Source of the DNA: Paenibacillus_G sp049942825 | Lineage (GTDB): Bacteria > Bacillota > Bacilli > Paenibacillales > NBRC-103111 | Assembly (NCBI RefSeq): GCF_049942825.1 | Contig: NZ_CP187970.1 | Location: forward strand, 4,154,001 to 4,218,000 | Direction of reading: 5' to 3' | Length of the DNA: 64,000 nt | Shown here: positions 32,091-40,801 of the stretch, in pieces | Layout: the number at the start of each line of letters is the position of its first letter | How positions within the stretch are numbered: the stretch's first letter is position 1 | Made by a program: the position numbers and the translations under genes | The notes under the pieces: generated by a model | What the model saw: the letters and a program-made list of their open reading frames with translations, nothing else | Databases searched by the model: none | What the model was told of the DNA's origin: nothing

Positions 32091-32801
32091 TCACTTGAGC
32101 TGGTATTGCGCTTCGGGCTTCAGAATATCATCGCCCTCGATGATTTGATTTTTTAAATCTCGCAAAGAGTTGATCTCTTGCCTGAGGATATGGTTCAACT
32201 CCTTCAGGTCGTCGGAACCATCAGTGAAATCGGCATCGAGGTACTGAGCTGGAACCTGCATATTTTCTATTTTGATGTTGTACATATGATCGTCCATGAC
32301 GATCAAGCCTGCATAAAGATTGCCCACAATCTCTATGGAACCGTGATTGTAATATCCATAGACGGCATCGCGGATGTGGGCGTCTCCGTTGATATAGATT
32401 TCAGAGCCGCCGGAGAGGATGTTGCGAGCAGTGACATTGCCCTGCACCAGAAGCAGTGGGCCACTGTCCATGTTGGTGTTCAGCACGTTACCCTCAATAG
32501 TCAGATCACCCAGAACAACCAGACCATTTAATTCCCAGTTTCCCTCAGGAGCCAGGTGTTCGAGTTCTTCCCAATCGAGCGGCAGATGCTGATTCAACAC
32601 CAGTGGTCCGTTGCTGACCAGGAATCGACTCTCGGGATCAAAGAAATAGTCATCAAGGTGCGAAGGCAGTGAAAAGATTTGGTGTAACTGTACTCTGGCG
32701 TTCAGACTTTTAAATGATTCAACGATCATTTTCCCCTCTGAAATGTACTCATGAAGTGAATTCATTTTTGTTTCTTGAACCTCATCATTTGAGCTACTCA
32801 T
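32091..32801 (-). CDS. Bactofilin-like beta-helix protein, hypothetical
   Basis: 236 aa from ATG 32801, preceded by GGGGGG about 12 nt upstream; the GTG at 32822 is a weaker choice. The core (about residues 85-185) is a run of short hydrophobic strands with G-N/D turns (LVVLGDLTIEGNVL, LLLVQGNVTARNIL, IYINGDAHIRDAV), as in polymer-forming or right-handed beta-helix domains. A C-terminal helical tail follows. Similar stand-alone proteins occur among immunity genes, but the role here is unknown. Confidence 0.6.
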   Translation of the reverse strand: MSSSNDEVQETKMNSLHEYISEGKMIVESFKSLNARVQLHQIFSLPSHLDDYFFDPESRFLVSNGPLVLNQHLPLDWEELEHLAPEGNWELNGLVVLGDLTIEGNVLNTNMDSGPLLLVQGNVTARNILSGGSEIYINGDAHIRDAVYGYYNHGSIEIVGNLYAGLIVMDDHMYNIKIENMQVPAQYLDADFTDGSDDLKELNHILRQEINSLRDLKNQIIEGDDILKPEAQYQLK

Positions 32802-33043
32802 TATTGATCGAACCCCCCACAAAAATAGTAGTATCCTTGATTCAATTCAAGATAGTAAACCCATTCAATTATATATTGTTTTTTGGAAGAATGCTTTCGT
32901 TCCTGCTTTTAAGAGCTTGAGTTACCAGCACTATGATAAAGAGCCCATATGACTTGTGTATACCACTCGACCAGCCCCTGCCTTCTTTGCCGTGTCAATC
33001 GCGGTTTGAGGCTGCTGAATACCGTGCGGGATATCATCTTTGC

Positions 33044-34032
33044 TTATACACGAACCGTCATACCGTTTCTAAATTGCATATTGGGAAAAGAAGCGCCGGC
33101 GATCTCCTGTTCTGGTATCGCATCTTCAATTTCCCTGACATCCTCTTCAGTCAGATGAATATGAAGTGACTGCAAAGCTTCTTGAAGATGAGCCGCGATA
33201 CGGTACCGATAAGCGGTATGATGTCTTGGCCTTTGGATAACAACCATGCAAACGCCAATTGGGATAACGTCATTTGCTTTTTTGCGGCGATCCCGCCCAG
33301 CTTTTGGGCCAAGACAACGTTTTTATTTATATTGTCTTCAAAAAACAACGGAACGTAACCGCCTTTGCTCTTTTGGATTCGCTCGTCTGTCCAATGGCCG
33401 GCAAGAAGACCATGAGCCAACACCCCAAAAGCAACAACGCCGATACCCAATTCCCTCGCAGTCGGCAAAATCCCTCTCTCGATGCCTCGGTTAAAAAGCG
33501 AGTATTTGACTTCCACCCAGCTGATCGGATGCGTGGCATGCGCTCTTCTCAACGTCTCTATGTCGACCTGGCTGACTCCAACCTGCCTGACATAGCCGGC
33601 TTGAACCAGTTCGGAAATGGCACCGATCGTTTCTTCAACAGGGATACCCAGATCGATTCTTGCGGGCTGATAAAGATCAATATAGTCAAGATTGAGGCGT
33701 TTGAGCGAATAGGCGAGAAAGTTCTTAACATGATGCGGGGAGACATCCAGTCCGTACAAGTGGCCGCCCGGCGTATTCAATGCCCCAAACTTCAGCGATA
33801 TAAAATAATCATCCCTTTTATACCCCTTCAGTGCTTCGGCGATGACCATCTCGCTTTGCCCTGCACCGTAAAAATCCCCTGTGTTGAGATGATTGATTCC
33901 ACTCTCAAAAGCGGCATGAATGGCGGCAATGCCAGCACTTTTGACAGCTTCATTGACATTTGACATATGACCGCATCCCAGTCCGATTCTGGATAGCTCC
34001 AGTTTGTTTTGTTGATTATTCATTAGGACCAT
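33044..34032 (-). pseudogene. Aldo/keto reductase with a C-terminal frameshift
   Basis: NAD(P)H-dependent reductase of carbonyl compounds, (beta/alpha)8 barrel. From ATG 34032 the frame carries the AKR landmarks: GLGCGHMS, INHLNTGDFYGAGQSE (catalytic Asp/Tyr), IDLYQPARID. It reaches DIIPLIGTVSR and then drifts into LIFKKLCSHFIFI and stops at 33151. The expected C-terminal helices (IAAHLQEALQSL, LTEEDVREIEDAIP) continue in another frame down to 33044. A frameshift near 33,205 explains this; the restored length, about 329 aa, is normal for the family. Cotranscribed with the MarR gene upstream. Confidence 0.8.
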
Positions 34033-34112
34033 CTCTTAAACTTTATTAAACTTAAATTATGTAGCCTTCTACCTATTTGTATAAAAAAATATATAAATAG
34101 ATGACAAATGCA

Positions 34113-34568
34113 TCACTTCGGCGGCTGTTTTTGAACATTTTCAAAAGCACGGGTCAGCAGAGAAACAAACATGGCTTTTTCGGCATCAGACATCCCTTGC
34201 GTAATCAAATCTTCAGATTTCGAGAACGCATCACTCCTCTCGCTAAGAAATTGTTTGGCTTTATCTGTGATATCGATACGGAGGTTTCGTCCGTCGGCAG
34301 GGTTGCTGCTGCGCGTGATAAATCCGGATTTCTCCAGACCATTCAATAAGTTTGTCACGGACGGACCGCTTAGGGCCATCGTTTTTTCAAGAAACTTTCG
34401 GTTGATCTCTATACGTTCTTCTATGGATTGATGAATATGCGATAGGAGAATCGCTTGTGAGCTGTTCAAGCCATGATCCTTCAGAAGCTGGTCGATGATT
34501 TCCCGGACCCGCTGCGCGATCAGCTTAATGTATAGGCTATAGGGGTACATGTCGTAAATGCCTGGCAT
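34113..34568 (-). CDS. MarR-family transcriptional regulator
   Basis: 151 aa winged-helix protein. The HTH and wing lie around residues 35-105 (LNSSQAILLSHI, RKFLEKTMALSGPSVTNLLNGLEKSGFI, SSNPADGRNLRIDIT). MarR proteins usually repress their own operon and are released by small ligands. It precedes the aldo/keto reductase by 80 nt on the same strand, so it probably controls a detoxification unit. A strong promoter with a palindrome at the start point lies upstream. No sensing cysteine is obvious. Confidence 0.9.
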   Translation of the reverse strand: MPGIYDMYPYSLYIKLIAQRVREIIDQLLKDHGLNSSQAILLSHIHQSIEERIEINRKFLEKTMALSGPSVTNLLNGLEKSGFITRSSNPADGRNLRIDITDKAKQFLSERSDAFSKSEDLITQGMSDAEKAMFVSLLTRAFENVQKQPPK

Positions 34569-34587
34569 AAATTTCTCCCTCCATTCA

Positions 34588-34629
34588 TGTAGATGTCTAC
34601 ACTATAAATGGGTTTTTTAGCTGTGTCAA
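34588..34629 (-). promoter_or_regulatory. Promoter and MarR operator
   Basis: -35 TTGACA (34624-34629), 17-nt spacer, -10 TATAGT (34601-34606). Directly downstream, overlapping the -10 and the start region, TGTAGA-N2-TCTACA (34588-34601) is a perfect inverted repeat, a normal place for autorepression. Confidence 0.8.
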
Positions 34630-34713
34630 TTACGAAAAGCCTACAGGGGTGAAACTCCATATCTCAAGCAAATATCCCCGTTCTGAGCTCATATAATACT
34701 GTGGAGGGATGTT

Positions 34714-35363
34714 ATGAACTTCGGAACCCGGATCCGGATGATGCGCAATCAAGAATATCTCCTAAGCAAAAAAACTCCCGATCGCTTTTGAGCAATGGCA
34801 GGAACGGGCACGTCAAATGCTTGGATGAACGGGTATTTTACTATGCGGCTGGCGGTGCGGGCAGCGGGGCTGCTCTGAGAGCGAACCTGGAATCGTTTGA
34901 TCATTGGCGGATTACGCAAAGGTTGTTTGAGGATGTTTCCGTTCGAAGTTTGAAGGTGCCCCTTCTCGTAAAAGGTGTCCTTCATCCCGAAGAGGCTTCC
35001 GATCTGATGGATTGCGGAGCGGATGGCATCATCGTCTCCAATCACGGTGGACGCCACCGGGACGGAGCAATCTCTGCTTTGGATGCATTGCCGGCTATCG
35101 CTGAGAAGGTCGGAAGTCAAATACCCGTTCTATTTGACAGCGGCATCCGGCATGGCGCGGATATTTACGAAGCGCTGTCGTTAGGAGCCAAAATGGTCTT
35201 CTTCGGCAGGCCCTACATCTATGCTTTGACGCTGGCCGGAGAATCCGGTGTGAGACGGCTGCTTGAAAATATTATTGCCGATTTTGACCTGAACCTGGGG
35301 ATTTCCGGAGTTCGCGATGTCCATGCATTAAACCGGAATTGTCTTGTACGCAGTAACATGTGA
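34714..35363 (+). pseudogene. Decayed lactate 2-monooxygenase / FMN alpha-hydroxyacid dehydrogenase
   Basis: The C-terminal half is well preserved: LKVPLLVKGVLHPEEA (flavin Lys), GADGIIVSNHGGRHRDGAIS (catalytic His, substrate Arg), PVLFDSGIRHGADI and GAKMVFFGRPYIY (FMN phosphate). The N-terminal part is reduced to scraps (LRNPDPDDAQSRISPKQK, FYYAAGGAGSGAALRANLESFDHWRI) read in shifted frames. About 150 residues between the GGAGS segment and the flavin-Lys strand are missing. An intact enzyme is about 390 aa, so this one cannot be functional. Confidence 0.8.
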
Positions 35364-35747
35364 GATGAGTCTGAGTTTCAACTCCAGCTTTAATTGGCCC
35401 ACCTGCGCTGCTTGTAACGCAAATTTGGCGTTTCTCATGAAACTCGCAAGTCATGGAGCGCTGAGCGTCGTGGTCGATCGCCGGGATCGGCTGGAGTTCC
35501 TGCCGGATCCCCAGATATAGTAGAGACCGAGCGTACAAAAGGGAACGCGATTACTATGTTCTAAAGTCAGCCGTGCCCCTGCAGGGTTCAAACTTGCCGT
35601 TACACAGGGTACGGTTCTCCGTACCGCTATAGAACGAATGGCCTGAAGGATGCATTGGGTCTAGAGAGCGGCTTCCGATATTCCAACCAATTGGAGCGAA
35701 TGCACCTGAAGCCTAAAAGCTTTCGCGTCACATCTTGGTTCATCTCC
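35364..35747. other. Gene-free stretch
   Basis: No convincing gene. A 51-codon plus-strand frame near 35,366 lacks an RBS. A perfect hairpin GGTACGG-TTCT-CCGTACC lies at 35608-35625 and could be an operator left from a lost gene. Confidence 0.4.
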
Positions 35748-35780
35748 AAAAAGGCCGAGAAAATTCACCGGCCTTTTTTT
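35748..35780 (-). terminator. Strong bidirectional terminator
   Basis: AAAAAGGCCG, 10-nt loop, CGGCCTTTTTTT. Sits 26 nt past the stop of the minus-strand serine hydrolase gene. Confidence 0.85.
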
Positions 35781-35805
35781 AATCGATCAACAAAGGCCGG
35801 CCCTG

Positions 35806-37050
35806 TCAGTCTTCGATGGCCTGGTAGACGGTGGTCCAGAAGTCGTGGATCAGCCGCGCTGAATCCGGAGTGGACATCCCGACCTGGGTGAGCAGGATGC
35901 CGATGAGCTGGTTGTCCGGGTCGGCGTAGGTCGAGGTGCCGCTCCCGCCGTCCCAGCCGAACTGGCCGATGGACGCGTAGTCCCCGCGGTAGGTGCGCAC
36001 CGCCATCCCGAAGCCCCAGCCGCCTTGCTGCCCTTGGCCGAATGACACATGGACGTTGCTGCTGGCCATGGCGTGTCGAGCGGCTTGCTGCTCGGGCGTG
36101 AGGCGGCTCGTGGTCATCAGCTGGACGGCTGGCCGGGATAGGATCCGTTCCCTCCCGTGCATTCCGTGATTCAGCAGCATCTGGAAGTAAGCGTGGTAGT
36201 CGTCGACGGTGGAGGAAAGACCGCCCCCGCCGCTCTGGAACGCGGGAGGCTGGCTGTGGCGTCCCCCTTTGGCTTCGTCCCACACGATGAATTCTCCGGT
36301 CTGCGGGTCGGGGGCATAGAGGGGCGGCAGCCGGTCGATCTTGTCGGCGGGCACGTGGAAGCCGGTGTCCTTCATGCCCAGGGGGTCGAGGATGCGTTCG
36401 CGCAGGAATGTCTCGAATGGCTGGCCCGTAACCCTGGCGACGAGCACGCCCAGCAGATCGCTGCTGATGTGGTACTGCCAGCGCTCTCCGGGCTGGTGCA
36501 TCAGCGGAAGCGTGCCAAGGCGGCGCATCCACTCATCCGGCCCCGGCATCGGCTCCGGCAGATTGGGCGTGAGCCCCTGCTCGAAGATCGCGCCCATGAT
36601 CGGAGTGCCCAGCAACGTCATATCCATGCCGAGTCCGAACGTGGAGGTCAGCAGGTCCCGTACGGTGATCGGCCGCCGCGCGGGAACGGTATCGTCGAGC
36701 GGGCCGTCGATCCGCTTCAGCACCCGCCGGTCGGCGAGTTCGGGCAGCCACGTCTCTACGGGGTCGTCAAGCCGCAGCCTGCACTCGTCGAGCAGGATCA
36801 TCACCGGCGCGACCGCGACCGGCTTGGAAGTGGACGCCATCCGGAAGATCGTGTCCCGGCGCATCGGCGCGCCGCCGTCATGGCACATCGTGCCGAGCGC
36901 TTCGACGTACGTCTCGCTGTTCCGGCTGATCAGGGCGACGAGCCCAGGAATCTTCCCGGACTCGACGTGCCGTGCCAGTACATCGCGCATTCTGCGCAGC
37001 CCTGCTTCGGAGAAGCCGCCGCTGCTTTGTCCCGCTGGACTCTGTTCCAT
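35806..37050 (-). CDS. Serine hydrolase, beta-lactamase (class C/EstB-like) fold
   Basis: 414 aa from ATG 37050 with GGAGG 8 nt upstream; the longer frame to 37104 would overlap the upstream gene and has no RBS. Catalytic SxxK is S73-T-S-K76 in FRMASTSK. The Tyr motif is WQYHISSD, and the third box is FGWDGGSGT. No signal peptide is seen, so a cytoplasmic esterase/peptidase-like role is more likely than beta-lactam resistance. Very GC-rich, and last gene of the PadR-pentapeptide operon (14-nt gap). Confidence 0.88.
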   Translation of the reverse strand: MEQSPAGQSSGGFSEAGLRRMRDVLARHVESGKIPGLVALISRNSETYVEALGTMCHDGGAPMRRDTIFRMASTSKPVAVAPVMILLDECRLRLDDPVETWLPELADRRVLKRIDGPLDDTVPARRPITVRDLLTSTFGLGMDMTLLGTPIMGAIFEQGLTPNLPEPMPGPDEWMRRLGTLPLMHQPGERWQYHISSDLLGVLVARVTGQPFETFLRERILDPLGMKDTGFHVPADKIDRLPPLYAPDPQTGEFIVWDEAKGGRHSQPPAFQSGGGGLSSTVDDYHAYFQMLLNHGMHGRERILSRPAVQLMTTSRLTPEQQAARHAMASSNVHVSFGQGQQGGWGFGMAVRTYRGDYASIGQFGWDGGSGTSTYADPDNQLIGILLTQVGMSTPDSARLIHDFWTTVYQAIED

Positions 37051-37063
37051 TAGGTGTTCCTCC

Positions 37064-37927
37064 TTATCGAACGGTAACCTTGGACAAATCGGCCTCCATG
37101 CCATTCAGCGCGGCATAGGTCAGCTTATCCATGAACGCACCGTCAAAGCTGACGCTTTTGATGGCGCGGTAATACTTCTTGGACAACAGGGCCCCTTGGA
37201 AAGACACATTCTTAAGCGTCGCTCCCTTAAACGAAGCTTCGTTCAACGCCGCTTTGTCGAACTTGACGCCGATGAAGGTTTGGCCGTCAAGACGCAGCCC
37301 GGTCAAATCGGTATTGGTGAAGTCCACCCCGTCAAAAATACAGTGTTCAAAGACGGTTTTTCTGAGATCGGTCGCAGTCAGGTTAACGTCGGTCAGGTTG
37401 ACGCCCAGGAATTTGGTTCCGGCCAGCGACGACTTGCTGAAGTTGGTGCGCACAAGGATGGATTGGTTGAAGCTCGCATTCGCAAGGTCAAGGGCGGACA
37501 GGTTACAGTCGGTCAGGTTTGCGCCGTCGAAGCGGGCATCCCGCACGTCGCTGCTGGCAAACGAGCTGCCGGTCAAGTCAGCGTTCGTGAAGTCGGAGCC
37601 TCGCAGCGCGCTGGATGTAAATTTCCCCTTATGCGCGGTAACGCCCGCAAAGTCGCTTTTCGACAGGTTGCTCCCGCTAAAGTTCGTCACCACCTGCCGT
37701 TCCAGCGAGCGGGATAGGTTAGCGACCTCCCGCACCGTCTGCTCAATGTCTCCGATGCTGTCAATGGTCATCTCAAATGCAGTTTCATCGTCCTTGCCTT
37801 CGGCTTTGAGTTCACGGAACCGCTCCTGCAGATCGGAGAGCAGGTCGGCCTTTAATTCGGCGGCGCTTTTGATCCCGTCGTAAGGTGCGAACACACGGTT
37901 TAAATAGCTGTTCAATCTCTCATTCAT
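37064..37927 (-). CDS. Pentapeptide-repeat protein with N-terminal permease-prefix-like domain
   Basis: 287 aa. Residues 1-75 are helical (AAELKADLLSDLQERFRELKAEG, AFEMTIDSIGDIEQTVREV), like the prefix domain of PadR-linked DUF1700-type proteins. From about residue 80 on, A(D/N)LXX-type repeats fold into a right-handed quadrilateral helix (GSDFTNADLTGSSFASSDV, DARFDGANLTDCNL). Partner unknown. Lies 11 nt downstream of padR, so probably under its control. Confidence 0.88.
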   Translation of the reverse strand: MNERLNSYLNRVFAPYDGIKSAAELKADLLSDLQERFRELKAEGKDDETAFEMTIDSIGDIEQTVREVANLSRSLERQVVTNFSGSNLSKSDFAGVTAHKGKFTSSALRGSDFTNADLTGSSFASSDVRDARFDGANLTDCNLSALDLANASFNQSILVRTNFSKSSLAGTKFLGVNLTDVNLTATDLRKTVFEHCIFDGVDFTNTDLTGLRLDGQTFIGVKFDKAALNEASFKGATLKNVSFQGALLSKKYYRAIKSVSFDGAFMDKLTYAALNGMEADLSKVTVR

Positions 37928-37938
37928 ACCAAAGCCCC

Positions 37939-38268
37939 CTACAATAAGTTTTCAAGCACGCGTTTGGCATACTCCCAGTTGCTTTTGTTCCGGGCGTATG
38001 TATTCTTGCCCCTTTCGGTAATCCGAAAATATTTGCGGCGTCCGCCCTGCGATTCATCGCCCCAATACCACTCGATGTCGCCGTCTGCCTCCAGCCGCCG
38101 GAAGCTGGAGTACATCGTGGCTTCCTTTAGTTCATACTCGCCGCCCGAACGCTCGGCAATCAGCTTGACAATCTCGTAACCGTAACGGTCCGCTTCGGAC
38201 AAGAGCCGCAGAATCATCGTATCCGTATGTCCGCGCAGCAGGTCGGATGTGATCTTGTTCTCACTCAT
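37939..38268 (-). CDS. PadR-family transcriptional regulator
   Basis: 109 aa, the short PadR class. Winged helix: TMILRLLSEADRYGYEIVKLIAERSGGEYELKE then MYSSFRRLEADGDIEWYW and GGRRKYFRITERG. GGAGGTGATTG precedes the ATG. First gene of an operon with the pentapeptide protein and serine hydrolase. Its own promoter carries a palindrome between -35 and -10, pointing to autorepression. Confidence 0.9.
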   Translation of the reverse strand: MSENKITSDLLRGHTDTMILRLLSEADRYGYEIVKLIAERSGGEYELKEATMYSSFRRLEADGDIEWYWGDESQGGRRKYFRITERGKNTYARNKSNWEYAKRVLENLL

Positions 38269-38288
38269 TCAATCACCTCCATACTTGC

Positions 38289-38317
38289 ATGATAAGACAT
38301 ATTACTGTTACAGTCAA
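38289..38317 (-). promoter_or_regulatory. padR promoter with spacer operator
   Basis: -35 TTGACT (38312-38317), 17-nt spacer, -10 TATCAT (38289-38294). The spacer and the end of the -35 contain the perfect inverted repeat ACTGT-A-ACAGT (38304-38314). Confidence 0.75.
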
Positions 38318-38445
38318 GGTACTATTTTGAATTTATTACTTTGTCTAAAATAAATGATGTGTTCATCCCTAATAAAAAATCGCGAAGAGCGCATTTCATT
38401 CGATCAAGCTTTCATTATAGCTCTAAGAATGGATGCCTGACACAA

Positions 38446-38479
38446 AAAGCCGGTCATCTGGACTTAGATAACCGGCTTT
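38446..38479 (-). terminator. Terminator downstream of the TetR gene
   Basis: AAAGCCGGT-C-ATCT pairs with AGAT-A-ACCGGCTTT; on the minus strand the stem is followed by TTTTTGTG. Confidence 0.75.
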
Positions 38480-38565
38480 CTGCTGATCATTCCTTAGCGA
38501 ACAGTTTGTCATATCAAAAAGAGGAGCAGCCGTATGCGGGCCCGCCCCCCTTCCCTATCCATGAG

Positions 38566-39141
38566 CTATACACAGACTCCGCTCCTGCCGTCCGATTCGG
38601 CTTTCATCGCGCAGGATTTCTCTTCTTCCTCCGAATCATAGAAACCGCTCAGCTCCGGCATCTCCATGACGTCCGAGATGGCGATCAGGAAGCCGACTCC
38701 CACGAAGCGGCTGGCTTCCGCCTCGGCCTGATCGACGCCCGCTTCCCTGAACTTCTGGATTACCGTCTCATGGATCATCCGGTACTGCCCCTTGACATGC
38801 TTCCGGATCTCCGGCTCGGCAATCGCATGGGCCTGCATTGCGAGCAGAATCTCACTGCGGTGCGCGCTCATGACCCGGCTGAAGACACAGCCCATCGCAT
38901 GCTTCAGGCGTTCGGGCGTTTCCTCTACTTCGGCGAACGCTTCATTGATCCGGAAGCAGGCTCTGCCGATGACCGTCTTGAACAGCTCTTCCTTGTTCGC
39001 AAAAAAATGAAACACATACGGCTGCGTCACCCCGGCCGCTTTGGCGACCTGACCGGTCGTCGTCTTGTAATAGCCGTTCTCGGCAAAGATCGCCACGGCC
39101 TTCTCGATAATACGTTCTTTCTTGTCTTCCCGCACCGCCAT
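38566..39141 (-). CDS. TetR/AcrR-family transcriptional regulator
   Basis: 191 aa. N-terminal HTH: ERIIEKAVAIFAENGYYKTTTGQVAKAAGVTQPYVFHFFANKEELF with the usual F-x-N-K-E-E-L junction. The C-terminal ligand domain is not diagnostic. Lies 32 nt downstream of the ketosynthase-like gene on the same strand, so it may have regulated that biosynthetic operon. Confidence 0.9.
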   Translation of the reverse strand: MAVREDKKERIIEKAVAIFAENGYYKTTTGQVAKAAGVTQPYVFHFFANKEELFKTVIGRACFRINEAFAEVEETPERLKHAMGCVFSRVMSAHRSEILLAMQAHAIAEPEIRKHVKGQYRMIHETVIQKFREAGVDQAEAEASRFVGVGFLIAISDVMEMPELSGFYDSEEEEKSCAMKAESDGRSGVCV

Positions 39142-39173
39142 GACGTCATTCCCTTCCGCTCTTCTAAGGCCGG

Positions 39174-40385
39174 TTAGCGGATCACCACCGCGCTGACGGT
39201 TCCCGACATATCCTGCGCGGTCAGCAGGGCGGGCTTGCGTTCCCCGCTCTCCCTCCGTACCGGCTGAATCGAGAGACCGAGCGGCGACTGGGCGGGGACG
39301 GTCACCCTTGCCCCGGCAGTGGCCGGTACGATTCCGGATACCTGCGAACGCACGGCGGCGAAAAGCTGGAACAAGCCGCCGGCACCGGCGGTCTCGCCGG
39401 TCACCCCTTTGACGGCGGTGATGGGTGTCCGCCAGCCGCCGAAGACCGATTGCAGCGCCTCGGACTCCGGGCCGTCCAGGGAAGCCTGGCCGCTGGCACC
39501 GGAGACTACGAGGCCGACTTCGCTTGGATGGGCCTCGGCCTTGTCGAGCGCCTCGCCGATGACCCGGGTCAAGCTCATCTCCCGCTTGGCCGCTGAGCGG
39601 CCCGCAGCGCAGCCGGACGTCCAGGACGCGAGCTGCGCCTGGATCCGGGCCCCGCGCGCCTCCGCGAAGGAACGGCGTTCCAGCACGACCGCTACGGCCC
39701 CCTCGCCCGGAGTAATCCCTTGGCTGGAGGCGTCGAAGGGCCTGCCGGTCTCATCGGTAGGAGCGGCAGGCAGGGCCCCGGCCATCGTGTAGATGCCGAG
39801 CAGCTGCCGGCTTACTTCCTCCGTGCCGCCGACGAGGATACAGTCCGCTTTGCCCCGGCGCAGGAGGGTCATCGCATAGCCGAGAGCGTCGAGTCCCGCG
39901 CACGCTCCGGTGGATATGGTCGTATTGCACGCTCTTGCCTGCAGCCGGATGCCCAGCAGGGCGGCCGGCGCATTGACCAGCAGATTCGGTGCTTCCATGG
40001 CCGATACCGCTCGCGGGCCTTCCGTCAGCAGCGTCCGGTCGTACAGATCGGCTGTATGCAGATTCGCGTAGTTACTGCCCACCACGATGCCGAGCCGGTC
40101 GGGGTCCACTGCATCACCCGTCAGACCCGCTTCCTCCGCCGCCACATCCGCTGCGGCGAGCAGAAAGCGGGAGGCGCCGTGAACGAACCGCAGGCCTTTG
40201 GTGCCGAGAATGGGCACCAAATCATCCTGGGGCACGCGGATCGTGCGGTGCCCGCTCTCTGCGTCCGGATCGCCGGAATGGTACCGGCCGCTTTGAATCG
40301 CGTCCCACAAGGAATCGCTGCTAACGCCAAAGGAAGAAACGGTACCGATCCCCGTCACGACCACTTGATCTGTCCCCTTGTTCAT
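39174..40385 (-). CDS. Beta-ketoacyl synthase homologue, chain-length-factor-like (KS-beta)
   Basis: 403 aa thiolase-fold ketosynthase. The nucleophile region is present (STGACAGLDAL, Cys162), but both active-site histidines appear lost: the HGTGT position reads SGASGQASLDG and the GH position reads GVTGETAGAGG. Loss of catalytic His is typical of the chain-length-factor partner in type II polyketide or polyene systems, although those usually also lose the Cys. Its ATG overlaps the stop of the KS-alpha fragment by 4 nt, the coupling expected for a KS-alpha/CLF pair. Without an intact partner it is probably idle. Confidence 0.82.
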   Translation of the reverse strand: MNKGTDQVVVTGIGTVSSFGVSSDSLWDAIQSGRYHSGDPDAESGHRTIRVPQDDLVPILGTKGLRFVHGASRFLLAAADVAAEEAGLTGDAVDPDRLGIVVGSNYANLHTADLYDRTLLTEGPRAVSAMEAPNLLVNAPAALLGIRLQARACNTTISTGACAGLDALGYAMTLLRRGKADCILVGGTEEVSRQLLGIYTMAGALPAAPTDETGRPFDASSQGITPGEGAVAVVLERRSFAEARGARIQAQLASWTSGCAAGRSAAKREMSLTRVIGEALDKAEAHPSEVGLVVSGASGQASLDGPESEALQSVFGGWRTPITAVKGVTGETAGAGGLFQLFAAVRSQVSGIVPATAGARVTVPAQSPLGLSIQPVRRESGERKPALLTAQDMSGTVSAVVIR

Positions 40386-40801
40386 TCGGGAGCACCTCCC
40401 AGCAGGATTGTCGAGATATTGCCTCCGAAGGCGAAGGCATTGCTCATGGCCACCGCCACCGGCATGGTTTGTGCCTGGCCCGCCACCGTATTGGGCAGGC
40501 AGTCCGGATCAGGGGTCTGCACATTCATCGTGGGCGGAATGACCCCGTTATGGACGGCCAGTGCGCAGGCGACCGCCTCGATCGCGCTGGCGGCGCCCAT
40601 CGTATGGCCGAGCATCGATTTGATCGAGCTTACGGGGAGGGTCTCCGCCAGAGGGCCGAAGGTCCGGCGGACGGCGGCCGATTCGGTGGAATCATTGGCG
40701 CGTGTCCCCGTGCCGTGGGCGGAGATATACGAGATGTCGGCTGGCCCGAGCCCCGCATCCTCCATCGCCCGGTTCATGGCCAGCATGGCCCCGGATAACA
40801 C
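40382..40801 (-). pseudogene. C-terminal fragment of a KS-alpha ketosynthase (FabF-like)
   Basis: 139 residues matching the last third of a KAS II/KS-alpha: AMEDAGLGPADISYISAHGTGT (first His), IKSMLGHTMGAASAIEA (second His), and the NAFAFGGNIS tail. The N-terminal about 270 residues, including the active Cys, are absent. Upstream the sequence changes abruptly, near 40,800, into the start of a serine acetyltransferase gene read in another frame. The fragment therefore lacks its own start and is not functional. Confidence 0.85.

Noticed and set aside
35366..35521. 51-codon ORF with a CxxC motif after the lactate-oxidase remnant
   Set aside because: No RBS and no flanking support; probably chance.
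35608..35633. MerR-type promoter around GGTACGG-TTCT-CCGTACC
   Set aside because: The possible -35 and -10 are 22 nt apart, too far, and no intact gene follows.
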